This document shows, one piece after another, positions 1 to 8,328 of a stretch of DNA of 30,822 bases. A program made the position numbers and the translations under genes. Source of the DNA: CALJIC01 sp039805565 (GTDB taxonomy: Bacteria > Chloroflexota > Chloroflexia > Chloroflexales > Roseiflexaceae); NCBI GenBank assembly GCA_039805565.1, contig JBDLTZ010000096.1, forward strand, positions 1-30,822, written 5' to 3'. The notes below the pieces were generated by a model. It was not told where the DNA came from. It did no database searches and saw nothing but the letters and a program-made list of their open reading frames with translations. Position 1 is the stretch's first letter; each line of letters begins with the position of its first letter.

Positions 1-77
1 GATAGCATGTTCGGGTCCACAAGCACGCCAGTAGCCAGCATTGACCAGGCGGCGTAAGTAGTAGAAGGAGCGATGCT

Positions 78-446
78 ATGACCGCGCGCTCTCTCCGTAT
101 TCTTATCGCCGACGACGACGCCTCGCTCCGGATAGTCATCCCGGCCATTGTCCTACAGGCACTGCCAAACGCATCGGTGGAAGTCGTGCAGGACGGTGCG
201 GCCGCTCTCGAGTCCTACTGCCAGCGCCCGGCAGACGTCGTCATCACAGACTACGAGATGCCGGTGATGAATGGCCTCGATCTCGTGCGGGCGCTGCGTA
301 GCATGCGCGCCGACATGCCGATCCTGATGTTATCGGGCAACTGCGAGGTGGCTGGCCAGGCGTGCGCGTCGGGCGCCACGACATTCCTCGAGAAGCCGGC
401 CCCGATCTCACATATCAAGGCGCTGCTCCAGCGCTGGTGCGCCTGA
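78..446 (+). CDS. Single-domain response regulator (CheY-like receiver)
   Basis: The 122-residue protein is a complete receiver domain with no output domain. Visible are the acidic triad near the N-terminus (DDD, residues 12-14), the phosphoacceptor Asp58 in ITDYEMP, the switch Ser86 in LMLSG and the conserved Lys106 in LEKP. The start is supported by AAGGAG at 65-70, seven bases upstream. Such stand-alone receivers pass phosphate to or from a histidine kinase or act through protein contact; no kinase lies in this window, although one could be just upstream. The next gene is convergent, so this is the last gene of its transcript. Family assignment is secure; the partner and output are unknown. 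Confidence 0.92.
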   Translation: MTARSLRILIADDDASLRIVIPAIVLQALPNASVEVVQDGAAALESYCQRPADVVITDYEMPVMNGLDLVRALRSMRADMPILMLSGNCEVAGQACASGATTFLEKPAPISHIKALLQRWCA

Positions 447-474
447 GACTACCGGCGCCCGTAGACTGCAGCCC

Positions 475-1995
475 TCACCTCTCACAGGTGGGGGCTTGTG
501 TGTCATCGCGAAAGGCGCGGTACCAGCGCCACACCACGGCTAGCGCGTCAAGGTCTGAGCGCAGGTAGGCCATCGCCGGCGCCAGCACACCGGGAGAGAC
601 CTGCGCCGCACCTGCTCGCCGGCCGCGCCGTGCAGCCCGCCACCCCTGGTACGCCACCCAGCCGTCGGCCCAATGATCTGCGCCCTCGGGCCAGCTGTAG
701 CCAAGCCAACCGGCCACCGCCTTGAGGCCCGCGCTCCTGCGCGTGCTGAGCCGCGGGATCGGCAGCGCCACATCAGACGAGATGACGGCGTGCAGGTCGA
801 GCAGCCACGGCCCCACCACAGCCCGCGCGCGAGCAGCTCCGCTCCGCGCCAGCAGGAGCATCTCCGCATCACCCCAGTGGATCACGGGCCCGCCTACGGC
901 GTCAGCCGCCAGCTGCCAGGCCTGCGCAGGGGTGCGCACGAGGGTCACAGCTACGCCAGCAATACTCACCTGGCGCGGCCGCGCCACCGGTGCCACCACC
1001 GCCGCTACCGCCACGCCGTCGAGCCCCATCCAGCCGATCGCCCACGGTACGCGGGTCAGCGGGTCGGTCTCAATATCGAGGAACAGCACCCCATCGCCCG
1101 CACCCGCGGGCTCGGAACGCTTGGAGACATGGCTGACTGGGCGACCTGACTGAAGCGACTCGGCGTGGGCCTGGAGCGCTCGCGCGATCGTGCCATCGCT
1201 GTCCGGCAGGGCAGCGAGCTGAGCGTGGCTGAGCGTTGCGACCTGCGGCACCGCGGTGACTCCCGAGTGCCGTAGGGCGCGGGCGTGGCTCCGGCGGAGG
1301 CCGGGCAGCGTCGCGAGGTCCTGGCTACCGAGCGCCACGCGGTCGCAGGCGTCGCGCCACGGGCAGAACGGGCAGTGGTCGCTGTCGAACCAGATGGCCG
1401 GCTCAGCCCCAGCGACGACACCGGCGTGGCGGCCGGCGAGGGTCGCGCCGAGGGCCCGCACATCGCCGTGGCGGGCGTAGACCCGCGCGGGCGCCGCACC
1501 GTTCGCGCCGAGCCAGAGCTCGCCGGGCGGCGCGCACCCTCCGGCGAGTGCGGCGCCAACAAGCCAGCGTAGACCATCGATCCGCGAGCGGTCCCAGCGG
1601 GTGGGCTCCGCGTGCAGGCGAATATCGACCGGCTGGTACGAGTAGCCGGAGGGGGCCTGCCGGTCGGCCGTGCGGCGGAGCAGGTGGATCGGGCTGCGCA
1701 GCACCACGCCGCCCACAGGCGCCTCCAGCGCCGCCCAGGCGATCAGCGGTGTGCCGGCGCGCACCAGCTCCAGCGTCGCGGCGAGACGATCCTCCCAGGT
1801 GCCCTCAGGCACGGGCGTCACGCCGGCCAGCGCAGCGACCACGCGGCGCGCATGGGTGCGGTTGGCCTCGGTACGGGCCACGGCATCACGGGCGGGCGGG
1901 ACACGCTCCGCCGTATCTCCATTGCGATCAAGCCACAGGCGGCGCTGGCAGCGGTCGAGCCAGGCGAGCTCCTCGAGCGTCACGGGCGGTGTCAT
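475..1995 (-). CDS. TM0106-like RecB-family nuclease with C-terminal RNase H-like (DEDD) domain
   Basis: A 506-residue protein. The N-terminal half resembles the Cas4/RecB-like fold of the TM0106 family: a lone Cys16 in CQRRLW and a second cluster CPFCPWRDAC near residue 210 could together bind an Fe-S cluster. A helix-hairpin-helix-like stretch (LATLPGLRRSHARALRHSG) follows, then an RNase H-like exonuclease domain from about residue 300 with FLDIETDP (DxE), a later acidic motif (WGDAEML) and a terminal YLRSDLDA. The RecB catalytic positions look altered: the expected GxPDLL reads SPIHLL and the expected Dx(K) reads VDIR, so nuclease activity probably rests with the C-terminal domain. Its ATG shares one base with the stop of the upstream phosphatase gene (TGATG), implying translational coupling. 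The family's cellular role is unclear. Confidence 0.75.
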   Translation of the reverse strand: MTPPVTLEELAWLDRCQRRLWLDRNGDTAERVPPARDAVARTEANRTHARRVVAALAGVTPVPEGTWEDRLAATLELVRAGTPLIAWAALEAPVGGVVLRSPIHLLRRTADRQAPSGYSYQPVDIRLHAEPTRWDRSRIDGLRWLVGAALAGGCAPPGELWLGANGAAPARVYARHGDVRALGATLAGRHAGVVAGAEPAIWFDSDHCPFCPWRDACDRVALGSQDLATLPGLRRSHARALRHSGVTAVPQVATLSHAQLAALPDSDGTIARALQAHAESLQSGRPVSHVSKRSEPAGAGDGVLFLDIETDPLTRVPWAIGWMGLDGVAVAAVVAPVARPRQVSIAGVAVTLVRTPAQAWQLAADAVGGPVIHWGDAEMLLLARSGAARARAVVGPWLLDLHAVISSDVALPIPRLSTRRSAGLKAVAGWLGYSWPEGADHWADGWVAYQGWRAARRGRRAGAAQVSPGVLAPAMAYLRSDLDALAVVWRWYRAFRDDTQAPTCER

Positions 1996-4271
1996 CAGCT
2001 GAGCTCTTTCACCTCGACGACCAGCATCGTCATATCGTCATACTGTGGGGTGTCTCCCTGGTACGCGACCAAGGCCGCAAACGTGGCGTCCACAAGCGAG
2101 GCGGCGCCAAGCGCTCCGTGCGACACCAGCAGCTCCTTGAGGCGGGCGAGCTCGAAGCGGCGTGCCGAGCCATCCAGGACGTCGGTGAGGCCATCCGTGT
2201 AGAGCACGAGCCGGTCGCCAGGCTCGAGCTCCAGACTCTCCTCGGCAAGGCGCAGCTCGCTCTCGTCGAAGAAGCCGATCACGGTGCCCTCGCCGGTGAG
2301 CGTGAGGGCGCGGCCGCCGCGCAGCAGCACCGGGTAGTCGTGGCCGGCACGGCAGTACGTCAGGCGCCGCGCGGCCGCGTCGAGCACGCCGTAGAAGACG
2401 GTCACGAACATATGCGGCTCGCCGAGCTCGCGCAGCAGCCGGTTGACGCTGAGCAGCACGGCCCGGGGCGAGGGCTCACGGCGCGCCTCCGCCAGGAGCA
2501 GGCTGCGTGCCAGCGCCATATAGAGAGCGGCCGGCATGCCCTTGCCGGACACGTCGGCGATCACCAGCCCGTAGCGCCGATCGTCGAGGCGGAACACGTC
2601 GTAGAAGTCGCCGCCCACCTGGCGGGCGGGCTCATTGCGGGCGGCGAAGGCCAGCCCGGGCGTCTCGGGGAAGATACGCGGCAGCACGCTCTGCTGGACC
2701 TCGCGGGCGAGCTCCATCTCGCGCTCGAGGCGTTCCTTAGAGATGAGGGCCGCCTGGGCCTCCTCCAGCATCGCGACCTTCTGGCGCAGCTGGGAGACGA
2801 GGATGGCGCGCTGGATGGAGAGCGCGGCCTGGTTGGCAAACGTAGTCAGCAGCGCGACCTCGCCCTGCGAGAAGCGCGCCTTGAGCGTGGTGTGGACCAC
2901 CATCAGCCCGACCTGCTCGTGCTGTGCGACGAGCGGCGCGCGGAGGCCGGCACGCAGCTGGACGCCCTCGACGTCCGGATGGCGCGGCGAGATGCCGGGG
3001 GGCCAGCCGCCGAAGGGCTGGGGGGCGCTCGGCCCCTCGCCGAACGCCTGTGCGGCGGGCACGCGCTGGTTCACGAGCGCCTGGCTCCAGCCGCTCACCG
3101 CCAGCACCACCGCGTCTCCGTCCTCGGCGCGCAGGTAGAGGATCGCCCGGTCGGCACCGCACAGGTCACGCGCCTGGCGACAGGTGCGCCGGGCCAGCTC
3201 GCCGATGTCATAGGAGGCGATCAGCGCCTGGGTCATATCCTGCAACGAGATCAGCGCCGCGGTGCGCTGCTGCAACACGCGGTTGGCGGACTCGAGCTCG
3301 ACGACCTTGCGTTCGAGAGTGCGGTTGGCGCTGGTGAGGGCCTCCTCGCTGCTGGCGAGCAGCCGGTAGGTGCGCCTGAGCTGGTCGTCGGTCAGGCCGA
3401 GCACGTCATCGAGCGCGAGGTAGCCCTGGCGCGCGAGGTGCAGCGCGTAGGTCTCGAGTGACAGCAGGCTGGCCGTGCCCGTGACCGCAGATGCGGGCGC
3501 GGACGGGAGGCGCTCGCGGGCGAGACCCTGCGCGCCACCGCCGAGCTGGACCACGTGGCGCTCGGCGCGGAAGATGTCGAAGGCAGCGATATCACCGGCG
3601 CGGCCCGTGCCACCGCAGGCAGGGCAGCCGTCGCAGCGGAAGAACTCGGCGGGCAGGTCCTCGTCACCGGCGAGGGCCAGAAGGCGGCGGTGGTGCTCGG
3701 GGGGGGCGGGCGCGGCGCTGCGACACTGGGTGCAGAGCGTGGGAAAACGCTGCACGGCCACCACCCAGCCGAGCGCGCCGAGCAGCTCAGGCGCGGCGCC
3801 GAGGTCCAGCAGATGCCGGGCGACGAACCCGCCGCGGAAGATGGTGTCGAGCTGGGCCAGGACGCGCATCCCCCTCTGGGCGGCGGCGAGCGCGGGGCCG
3901 ACGGTCTCCTCGCAGAGGCGGTCGATCACCAGCAGGTCGGGGCCGCGGGCGACGGCGGCGGCGATCTGGTCGGCGTAGCCGAGGGGCGGCTGGGCGAGCG
4001 CGAAGCTGATGCGGCGCCCTTGGCCGCGCGGCACGCGCACGACCTCGCGATCCTGCGCCACCACCACCGCGCGCGAGCGGGGGTTGGCATCGAGGAACTC
4101 GCCAAGGAGCACGCGGAAGATCGTAGCGCGCCCACTCGGGAGGAAGGCATCGCCGGAGTTAGGCCGCGGGTCAAGCCCGGCCACCACAATCAGGCCCGGG
4201 CCATCGGCAATCAGCTGCCCGATAACCGTATCGAGCTCCGGCAGGTGGTAGAAGTCGGCGAGCTTGAGCAT
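1995..4271 (-). CDS. GAF-PP2C (SpoIIE/RsbU-type) phosphatase with an N-terminal degenerate GspE/PilB-like domain
   Basis: A 758-residue cytosolic signalling protein. Residues 1 to about 230 follow the C-terminal half of type II secretion/type IV pilus ATPases: GLIVVAG where Walker A begins, DLLVID at the Walker B position, GMRVLAQLDT like the GHLVLSTLHT segment, then a Cys-rich part (C180, C183, C213, C216, C219 and GGTGRAG). The Walker A GKS/T is missing, so ATP hydrolysis is unlikely. A coiled coil (about 285-330), a GAF domain (about 320-470) and a PP2C phosphatase (about 530-755; GGDFYD, ADVSGKGM, YTDGLTD, YDDMTML) follow; the metal-binding Asp residues are present. RsbU-type enzymes dephosphorylate anti-sigma antagonists. 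The start at 4271 is preferred because AGGGG lies six bases upstream; the ATG at 4277 has no spacing. First gene of a two-gene operon. Confidence 0.85.
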   Translation of the reverse strand: MLKLADFYHLPELDTVIGQLIADGPGLIVVAGLDPRPNSGDAFLPSGRATIFRVLLGEFLDANPRSRAVVVAQDREVVRVPRGQGRRISFALAQPPLGYADQIAAAVARGPDLLVIDRLCEETVGPALAAAQRGMRVLAQLDTIFRGGFVARHLLDLGAAPELLGALGWVVAVQRFPTLCTQCRSAAPAPPEHHRRLLALAGDEDLPAEFFRCDGCPACGGTGRAGDIAAFDIFRAERHVVQLGGGAQGLARERLPSAPASAVTGTASLLSLETYALHLARQGYLALDDVLGLTDDQLRRTYRLLASSEEALTSANRTLERKVVELESANRVLQQRTAALISLQDMTQALIASYDIGELARRTCRQARDLCGADRAILYLRAEDGDAVVLAVSGWSQALVNQRVPAAQAFGEGPSAPQPFGGWPPGISPRHPDVEGVQLRAGLRAPLVAQHEQVGLMVVHTTLKARFSQGEVALLTTFANQAALSIQRAILVSQLRQKVAMLEEAQAALISKERLEREMELAREVQQSVLPRIFPETPGLAFAARNEPARQVGGDFYDVFRLDDRRYGLVIADVSGKGMPAALYMALARSLLLAEARREPSPRAVLLSVNRLLRELGEPHMFVTVFYGVLDAAARRLTYCRAGHDYPVLLRGGRALTLTGEGTVIGFFDESELRLAEESLELEPGDRLVLYTDGLTDVLDGSARRFELARLKELLVSHGALGAASLVDATFAALVAYQGDTPQYDDMTMLVVEVKELS

Positions 4272-4297
4272 TCCCATCCCCTAAGCTTCCGTGCTCT

Positions 4298-4306
4298 ATT
4301 ATAGCA
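4298..4306 (-). promoter_or_regulatory. Extended -10 promoter for the phosphatase-nuclease operon
   Basis: Read on the minus strand, TGCTATAAT is a perfect -10 hexamer with the TGn extension. It would start transcription near 4291, about 20 bases before the chosen start codon. The -35 region is poor, as expected for extended -10 promoters. Inferred from sequence only. Confidence 0.55.
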
Positions 4307-4359
4307 CCGGCAGTCGGCGCCGGAACGGGTGTTTCACGTGAGAGTGGTGCGAGGGGGCG

Positions 4360-4368
4360 TGGTAGAAT
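4360..4368 (+). promoter_or_regulatory. Extended -10 promoter for the methyltransferase
   Basis: TGGTAGAAT matches the TGn-TAnnAT pattern. It predicts a start near 4375 and a leader of about 31 bases to the ATG at 4406. The earlier in-frame ATG (4367) lies inside this -10 box, which argues against using it. Confidence 0.5.
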
Positions 4369-4405
4369 GCGCGCTCAGGACAGTTCTCGGAGAGAGTGCT
4401 CATCA

Positions 4406-5176
4406 ATGCTGGACCAGATCAAGACCGGACTCGTGGCGCGGGACGGCGGGCGCCGGCTAGTGGATTTCCTGATCGGCGGAGTGCTGTGGCGCCTCCCGCG
4501 CGCAGTGCGGCGGCGGATGTTCGCCGGACACCAGCGACACTGCCCGCTGTGCGAGAGCGACCTGCGTGATTTCGTGGTGCTGAACCGCGACTGGTACCAC
4601 TGGTGCCCAGTATGCCGCTCGCTGCAGCGGCACCGCCTGGTGTGGCTGCTGCTGCACCGCCTGGAGCTGAGCGGGAGGCCGGTGCGCATCTTGCACATCG
4701 CGCCGGAGGAGGCGATCGAGGAGCGGCTGCGGGCTCTGCCGGGGGCGCAGTACATCAGCGCGGACCGCTACGACCCCGGCGCCATGCTGAAGATGGACAT
4801 CGGGGCGATCCAGTTCGCGGACGGCGTCTTCGACCTGGTGTACTGCAGCCACGTGCTCGAGCACGTGCCGGACGACAGGCTGGCGATGCGCGAGATGCGG
4901 CGGGTGCTGCGTCCCGGCGGCCAGGCGGTGATCGTGGTGCCGATCCTGGTGGATGTCACGAGCGAGGCGCCCGAGCTGACAGACCCGGTGGAGCGCGAGC
5001 GGCGCTTCGGCCAGCACGACCACGTGCGGATCTACGGGCCCGACGTCGAGCGGCGGCTCGAGGAGGCCGGGCTGCAAGTCATGCGGCTCACGACGGAGGA
5101 TCTGGCGTCGCCAGAGGAAGTGATACGCCTGGGCCTGACTCCGGGGGAGACGCTGTTTCTGTGTAGCGCGCGGTGA
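4406..5176 (+). CDS. SAM-dependent methyltransferase (Methyltransf_11 type) with N-terminal zinc ribbon
   Basis: A protein of about 256 residues from the chosen ATG, which has GGAGAG upstream at 4389-4394. It carries a zinc-ribbon-like pair, CPLC and CPVC, about 25 residues apart, then a class I methyltransferase core: a motif I region (RILHIAPE), DLVYCSHVLEHVPDD typical of the Methyltransf_11 post-I region, and VLRPGGQAVIVVP. The glycine-rich motif I is weak, which is usual for this zinc-ribbon subgroup. Related proteins are common near cell-surface sugar genes, but no such cluster is visible here, so the substrate is unknown. Its last 89 bases overlap the 3' end of the convergent formyltransferase gene. 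Confidence 0.82.
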   Translation: MLDQIKTGLVARDGGRRLVDFLIGGVLWRLPRAVRRRMFAGHQRHCPLCESDLRDFVVLNRDWYHWCPVCRSLQRHRLVWLLLHRLELSGRPVRILHIAPEEAIEERLRALPGAQYISADRYDPGAMLKMDIGAIQFADGVFDLVYCSHVLEHVPDDRLAMREMRRVLRPGGQAVIVVPILVDVTSEAPELTDPVERERRFGQHDHVRIYGPDVERRLEEAGLQVMRLTTEDLASPEEVIRLGLTPGETLFLCSAR

Positions 5177-6074
5177 GGACGCCGGGGGCGAGCTGCACGT
5201 GCGCGATATCTCCCTCGAGCAGGACCGGACCGGCGAGGGACGCGTCGGGCGTGTAGGAGAGCGCCTCGAGCAGCAGCAGGCGCCGGCCGCCGACGGACAG
5301 CTGGTAGGGCTCGCCCCAGTCGGCCGTGCCGCGCATGAAGTTAAACGCGCGCCGCGCCGGCCAGGAGGTGTCGAGCGCGAAGTCCTCGGGCGCGGGCGTG
5401 GGCTCGTAGGAGCCGCCGGGCGGCTGGGGCAGGAGGCGCGCGCTGCCGTCGGCCAGCCGGGCGAGCACGTCGGCCAGCAGCTCCCCGCCGGCCGTGGCAC
5501 AGATGCGCTCGGCCACGGGGCCGCTCACGCCGTCGGGGAGATCCACGGCCTTCTGGGCGGCGATATCGCCCGCGTCGAGCGCCGCGCTCATGGCGTGGAC
5601 CGTCACACCGGGCTGGTGGCCGGCCCGCAGGGTCCAGAAGAGCGGCTCAGGGCCGCGGTGGGCCGGCAGGAGCGACGGGTGCAGGTTGAGGAACCCGTGG
5701 CGCGGCAGGGCGAGCAGGGCGGGCGGGATGCGGCGGGGCCAGCAGGCGACGCAGGCTACGTCGGGATCTCGTTCGCGGAGGACCGCTAGCGCCTCAGGAG
5801 CTGCGGCGCGGGCGAGCTCGAACACAGGGATGCCGCGCTCCCACCCGCGGGCCGCGATCCCGGGCGCCGCGGAGGGTGCGAGCGGGATCAGGCCGGCGGG
5901 CTGCGGGGGCATCGCGCGGCGCACGGCGTAGGGCGCGCGGGGCTGGGCGGGCAGCACCACACCGCAGACCTGAGCGCCGGCCGCAAGCAGGGCGTCGAGA
6001 GGGGCGAGCGAGAAGGCACCCGCCATGCCGAAGTAGAGCACGCGCATCATCGTGTAGTCTGGTCCGTGCCGCAC
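5088..6074 (-). CDS. Methionyl-tRNA formyltransferase-like (formyl transferase family) protein
   Basis: A 328-residue protein of the formyltransferase fold that uses 10-formyl-tetrahydrofolate. The signature is clear: FLNLHPSLLPAHRGPEP carries the catalytic Asn and His, and LDAGDIAAQ carries the catalytic Asp. The N-terminus MRVLYFGMAG is typical. It is similar to Fmt but could instead act on a nucleotide-sugar amine; the C-terminal domain is short and divergent. The GTG start at 6074 has AAAGGA five bases upstream; an ATG at 6050 or 6047 would give a more usual N-terminus and remains possible. The 3' end overlaps the convergent methyltransferase by 89 bases, and its upstream region is shared with the divergent yggX promoter. 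Confidence 0.8.
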   Translation of the reverse strand: MRHGPDYTMMRVLYFGMAGAFSLAPLDALLAAGAQVCGVVLPAQPRAPYAVRRAMPPQPAGLIPLAPSAAPGIAARGWERGIPVFELARAAAPEALAVLRERDPDVACVACWPRRIPPALLALPRHGFLNLHPSLLPAHRGPEPLFWTLRAGHQPGVTVHAMSAALDAGDIAAQKAVDLPDGVSGPVAERICATAGGELLADVLARLADGSARLLPQPPGGSYEPTPAPEDFALDTSWPARRAFNFMRGTADWGEPYQLSVGGRRLLLLEALSYTPDASLAGPVLLEGDIAHVQLAPGVLTARYTETASPPESGPGVSLPLATPDPPS

Positions 6075-6084
6075 CCTGTTCCTT

Positions 6085-6093
6085 TGTTATAAT
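6085..6093 (+). promoter_or_regulatory. Extended -10 promoter of yggX
   Basis: TGTTATAAT is a perfect extended -10 element. Transcription would begin near 6100, leaving a leader of about 30 bases that contains the AAAGG ribosome binding site before the ATG at 6130. Confidence 0.55.
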
Positions 6094-6129
6094 TGGGCCA
6101 GGACGGACGCCAGCAAGAAAGGCTCTTTC

Positions 6130-6435
6130 ATGACCACCAGAATGGTAAACTGCGCGAAGCTCGGGCGCGAGCTACCGGGGCTGGACAAGCCGCCGTACCC
6201 GGGCGAGCTCGGGCAGCGGATCTACGACAACATCTCCGCGCAGGCGTGGGACCTGTGGATGCAGCAGGCCGTGCTCATCATCAACCACTACGGACTGAGC
6301 ATGGTGGACCCACAGGCGCAGCAGCTGCTTATGGATCAGGCCGAGCAGTTCTTCTTCGGCGAGGGCGCGCGCATGCCGGAGGGCTGGGCGCCTGAGGGCC
6401 AGGGCGGCAAGGGCGGCGCTAGAAGGAAGAAATAG
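6130..6435 (+). CDS. yggX: YggX-family Fe(II)-trafficking / oxidative damage protection protein
   Basis: A 101-residue protein close to the family length of about 90. The N-terminal conserved Cys (VNCAKL), the YPGELGQRIYDNIS block matching E. coli YPGELGKRIYNEIS, and the W..W..Q...IN pattern are all present. The family protects Fe-S clusters from oxidants and is thought to help iron trafficking. A C-terminal tail rich in Gly and Lys (GGKGGARRKK) extends beyond the E. coli protein. AGAAAGG precedes the ATG by about eight bases. The neighbouring ATP-grasp gene is convergent with only four bases between the stops. Recognition is strong. Confidence 0.93.
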   Translation: MTTRMVNCAKLGRELPGLDKPPYPGELGQRIYDNISAQAWDLWMQQAVLIINHYGLSMVDPQAQQLLMDQAEQFFFGEGARMPEGWAPEGQGGKGGARRKK

Positions 6436-6439
6436 CACC

Positions 6440-7678
6440 TCACATCGCAAGCATGATCGCTGGCTTGATAGTGAAGCGTAGCTTCGCGTGGGCCTCGCGG
6501 AGCGCGCGCTCGACCTGGTCTGGCGTCTCGGCGCGCGCAAAGATGAAGCCGAGGTAGCTGTCTCCCTCGGGCAGCGGCGTGATGTGGTAGCCGACACGCG
6601 CTGTAATCTGCACATCCTCCACGAACGGCACGGCGCGCGCATCCTCCTCCCCAGCGACGTGCCGCAGCAGCCCCTCGCCCGGGATGGGGATCATCATTAC
6701 CCCACCCGCGTTCCCGGCGCGGCTGAGCGACTCGATCGGCAGGCCGCACGCCTGACGCAGGATTAGCTCCTCGAGCGACGCGTCGGTGCCGAACTGGAGC
6801 GTGCGCGAGCAGAGCCCGCCGATCGAGCGCCCGGCCACCTCCACCAGCCACGGCCCACGCTCGTTGATCCGCAGCTCGGCGTGCACCGGCCCCATCTGCA
6901 GCCCGATCGCGCGCGCCGCATCCTCGGCGCAGCGCCCCACCGCCGCCTGCACCTCATCCGGCAAGCGCGAAGGGGTCACGTAGATCGTCTCCTCAAAGAA
7001 CGGGCCGTCCAGCGGGTCGGGCTTGTCGAACAGCGCGAGCACGCGGAGCTTACCGCCGTCCATCATGCCCTCCAGCGCCACCTCAAACCCCGGGATGAAC
7101 TCCTCCACCAGGAACGGCTTCGGGTCAGGGCCGGGGTAGATGCTGTGCAGCAGCCGGGCGACGCGGCCGGCGGCAGCCACGAACTCCTGCGGACTATCGG
7201 CGCGGATCACACCGCGGCTGCCGTTGAGGCGCGTGGGCTTGACGACGCAGGGGTAGGTCACCTCGGCGGCCAGGGCATCCAGGTCATCGGCGGTTGAGCA
7301 GAGGCGGAAGCGCGGCACCTGCACGCCAGCGCGCGCCATGAGGGTTCGCATCAGATACTTATCCCGCGCAGCCTCGGCAGCGTCGGGGTGGTTATGGGGC
7401 AGGCCGAGGGCCGCGCTGGCGTCGGCGGCGAGCAGGCTGCCGCTGTCGTCCACGGCCAGGATGGCGTCGAGCGGCTGCTGGGCGGCGTAGGCGCGGATGG
7501 CGCCGGTGGCGACGGGCAGGTCTTCGAAGCGGGCGCCGAGCGGGAAGTGCCAGAGCTCGGCGAGCTCGGGGGGCATATCGACGGCGGCGACGAGGTCCAC
7601 CCCGAGGCGGCGCGCGGCGGCGGCGAAGGCCTCGGCGCGGTAGCTGTGGGGCGTGGTGAGGAGCATCACTCGGGGCAT
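6440..7678 (-). CDS. ATP-grasp domain carboxylate-amine ligase
   Basis: A 412-residue protein with a PreATP-grasp N-terminal region (VMLLTTPHSYRAEAF), then an ATP-grasp fold: PCVVKPTRLNGSRGVI (nucleotide-binding Lys and Gly-rich loop), FLVEEFIPGFEVALEG, and MGPVHAELRI...WLVEVAGR containing the metal-binding acidic and Asn/Arg positions. Such enzymes join a carboxylate to an amine through an acyl phosphate. It resembles the PurT/L-amino-acid ligase/BtrJ-like group; the substrate cannot be deduced. The ATG at 7678 has AAGGAAG six bases upstream; longer in-frame starts run into the TetR gene. It lies 14 bases downstream of the TetR gene and is probably co-transcribed with and regulated by it. 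Confidence 0.85.
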   Translation of the reverse strand: MPRVMLLTTPHSYRAEAFAAAARRLGVDLVAAVDMPPELAELWHFPLGARFEDLPVATGAIRAYAAQQPLDAILAVDDSGSLLAADASAALGLPHNHPDAAEAARDKYLMRTLMARAGVQVPRFRLCSTADDLDALAAEVTYPCVVKPTRLNGSRGVIRADSPQEFVAAAGRVARLLHSIYPGPDPKPFLVEEFIPGFEVALEGMMDGGKLRVLALFDKPDPLDGPFFEETIYVTPSRLPDEVQAAVGRCAEDAARAIGLQMGPVHAELRINERGPWLVEVAGRSIGGLCSRTLQFGTDASLEELILRQACGLPIESLSRAGNAGGVMMIPIPGEGLLRHVAGEEDARAVPFVEDVQITARVGYHITPLPEGDSYLGFIFARAETPDQVERALREAHAKLRFTIKPAIMLAM

Positions 7679-7692
7679 GGTTCTTCCTTGCA

Positions 7693-8298
7693 TCACGCGG
7701 GGGAGGCTGCGAGGCCGTGGAGCACGAACGCGACCATCTGGTCGGCGACCTCCTCGGGACCGCCGCCGACGAAGCGGGCGATGTTCTGGAATGCCCGCGG
7801 GCTGAGGAGCTCGAGACACATCGCGGCGAGGGCAGCGGGCTCCCCGGGGCGGATCTCGGCGCGGCGCTGCCCCTCGGCGATCACCTGGGCCAGCAGGGAG
7901 TGGAGCGCCTCGTAGAGCTCCTGCGACTCGTGGCCGTGGCAGGCATGCGACTCGGCAGGGCGCAGGTCGATAAGCGCGGCGACGTGCTGGCTGCGGCGGT
8001 ACTGAACCACGATGAGGGCGCGCAGCCGGGCGAGCGGGTCAGGGGCAGCCTGCGCGGCGGCCTGGAGCGAGTGGCGCGCATCGGTGCAGACCGCGTGGCT
8101 CACCGCGGCGAAGAGCTGCTCTTTGCTGGGGAAGCGACGGTAGATCGTGCCGACGCCAACCCCGGCGCGGCGGGCGACCTCCTCCATCGTCACCTCGGCG
8201 CCGCGCTCAGCAAAGAGCTCGTGTGCCGCGTGCAGCACCCGCTCGAGGTTACGCTGCACATCCCGGCGCTCGCGGCGCCCGTCGTGTGTCTCTGCCAT
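7693..8298 (-). CDS. TetR/AcrR-family transcriptional regulator
   Basis: A 201-residue protein with a classical TetR N-terminal HTH: VLHAAHELFAERG, then VTMEEVARRAGVGVGTIYRR and FPSKEQLF. The C-terminal ligand domain is of the usual length and not diagnostic. The start has AAGGAG upstream. It is the first gene of a unit with the ATP-grasp ligase and is divergent from the glycine-zipper stress gene, so it may control either or both. A palindrome inside its own promoter suggests autorepression. Confidence 0.92.
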   Translation of the reverse strand: MAETHDGRRERRDVQRNLERVLHAAHELFAERGAEVTMEEVARRAGVGVGTIYRRFPSKEQLFAAVSHAVCTDARHSLQAAAQAAPDPLARLRALIVVQYRRSQHVAALIDLRPAESHACHGHESQELYEALHSLLAQVIAEGQRRAEIRPGEPAALAAMCLELLSPRAFQNIARFVGGGPEEVADQMVAFVLHGLAASPA

Positions 8299-8328
8299 CT
8301 GCTTCCAAGCTCCTTCGTCTCAGGCCAC

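Noticed and set aside
1548..3461. 637-codon plus-strand ORF
   Set aside because: It is antisense to the clearly recognised nuclease and phosphatase genes and has the low-complexity Arg/Gly/Ala composition of a high-GC shadow frame.
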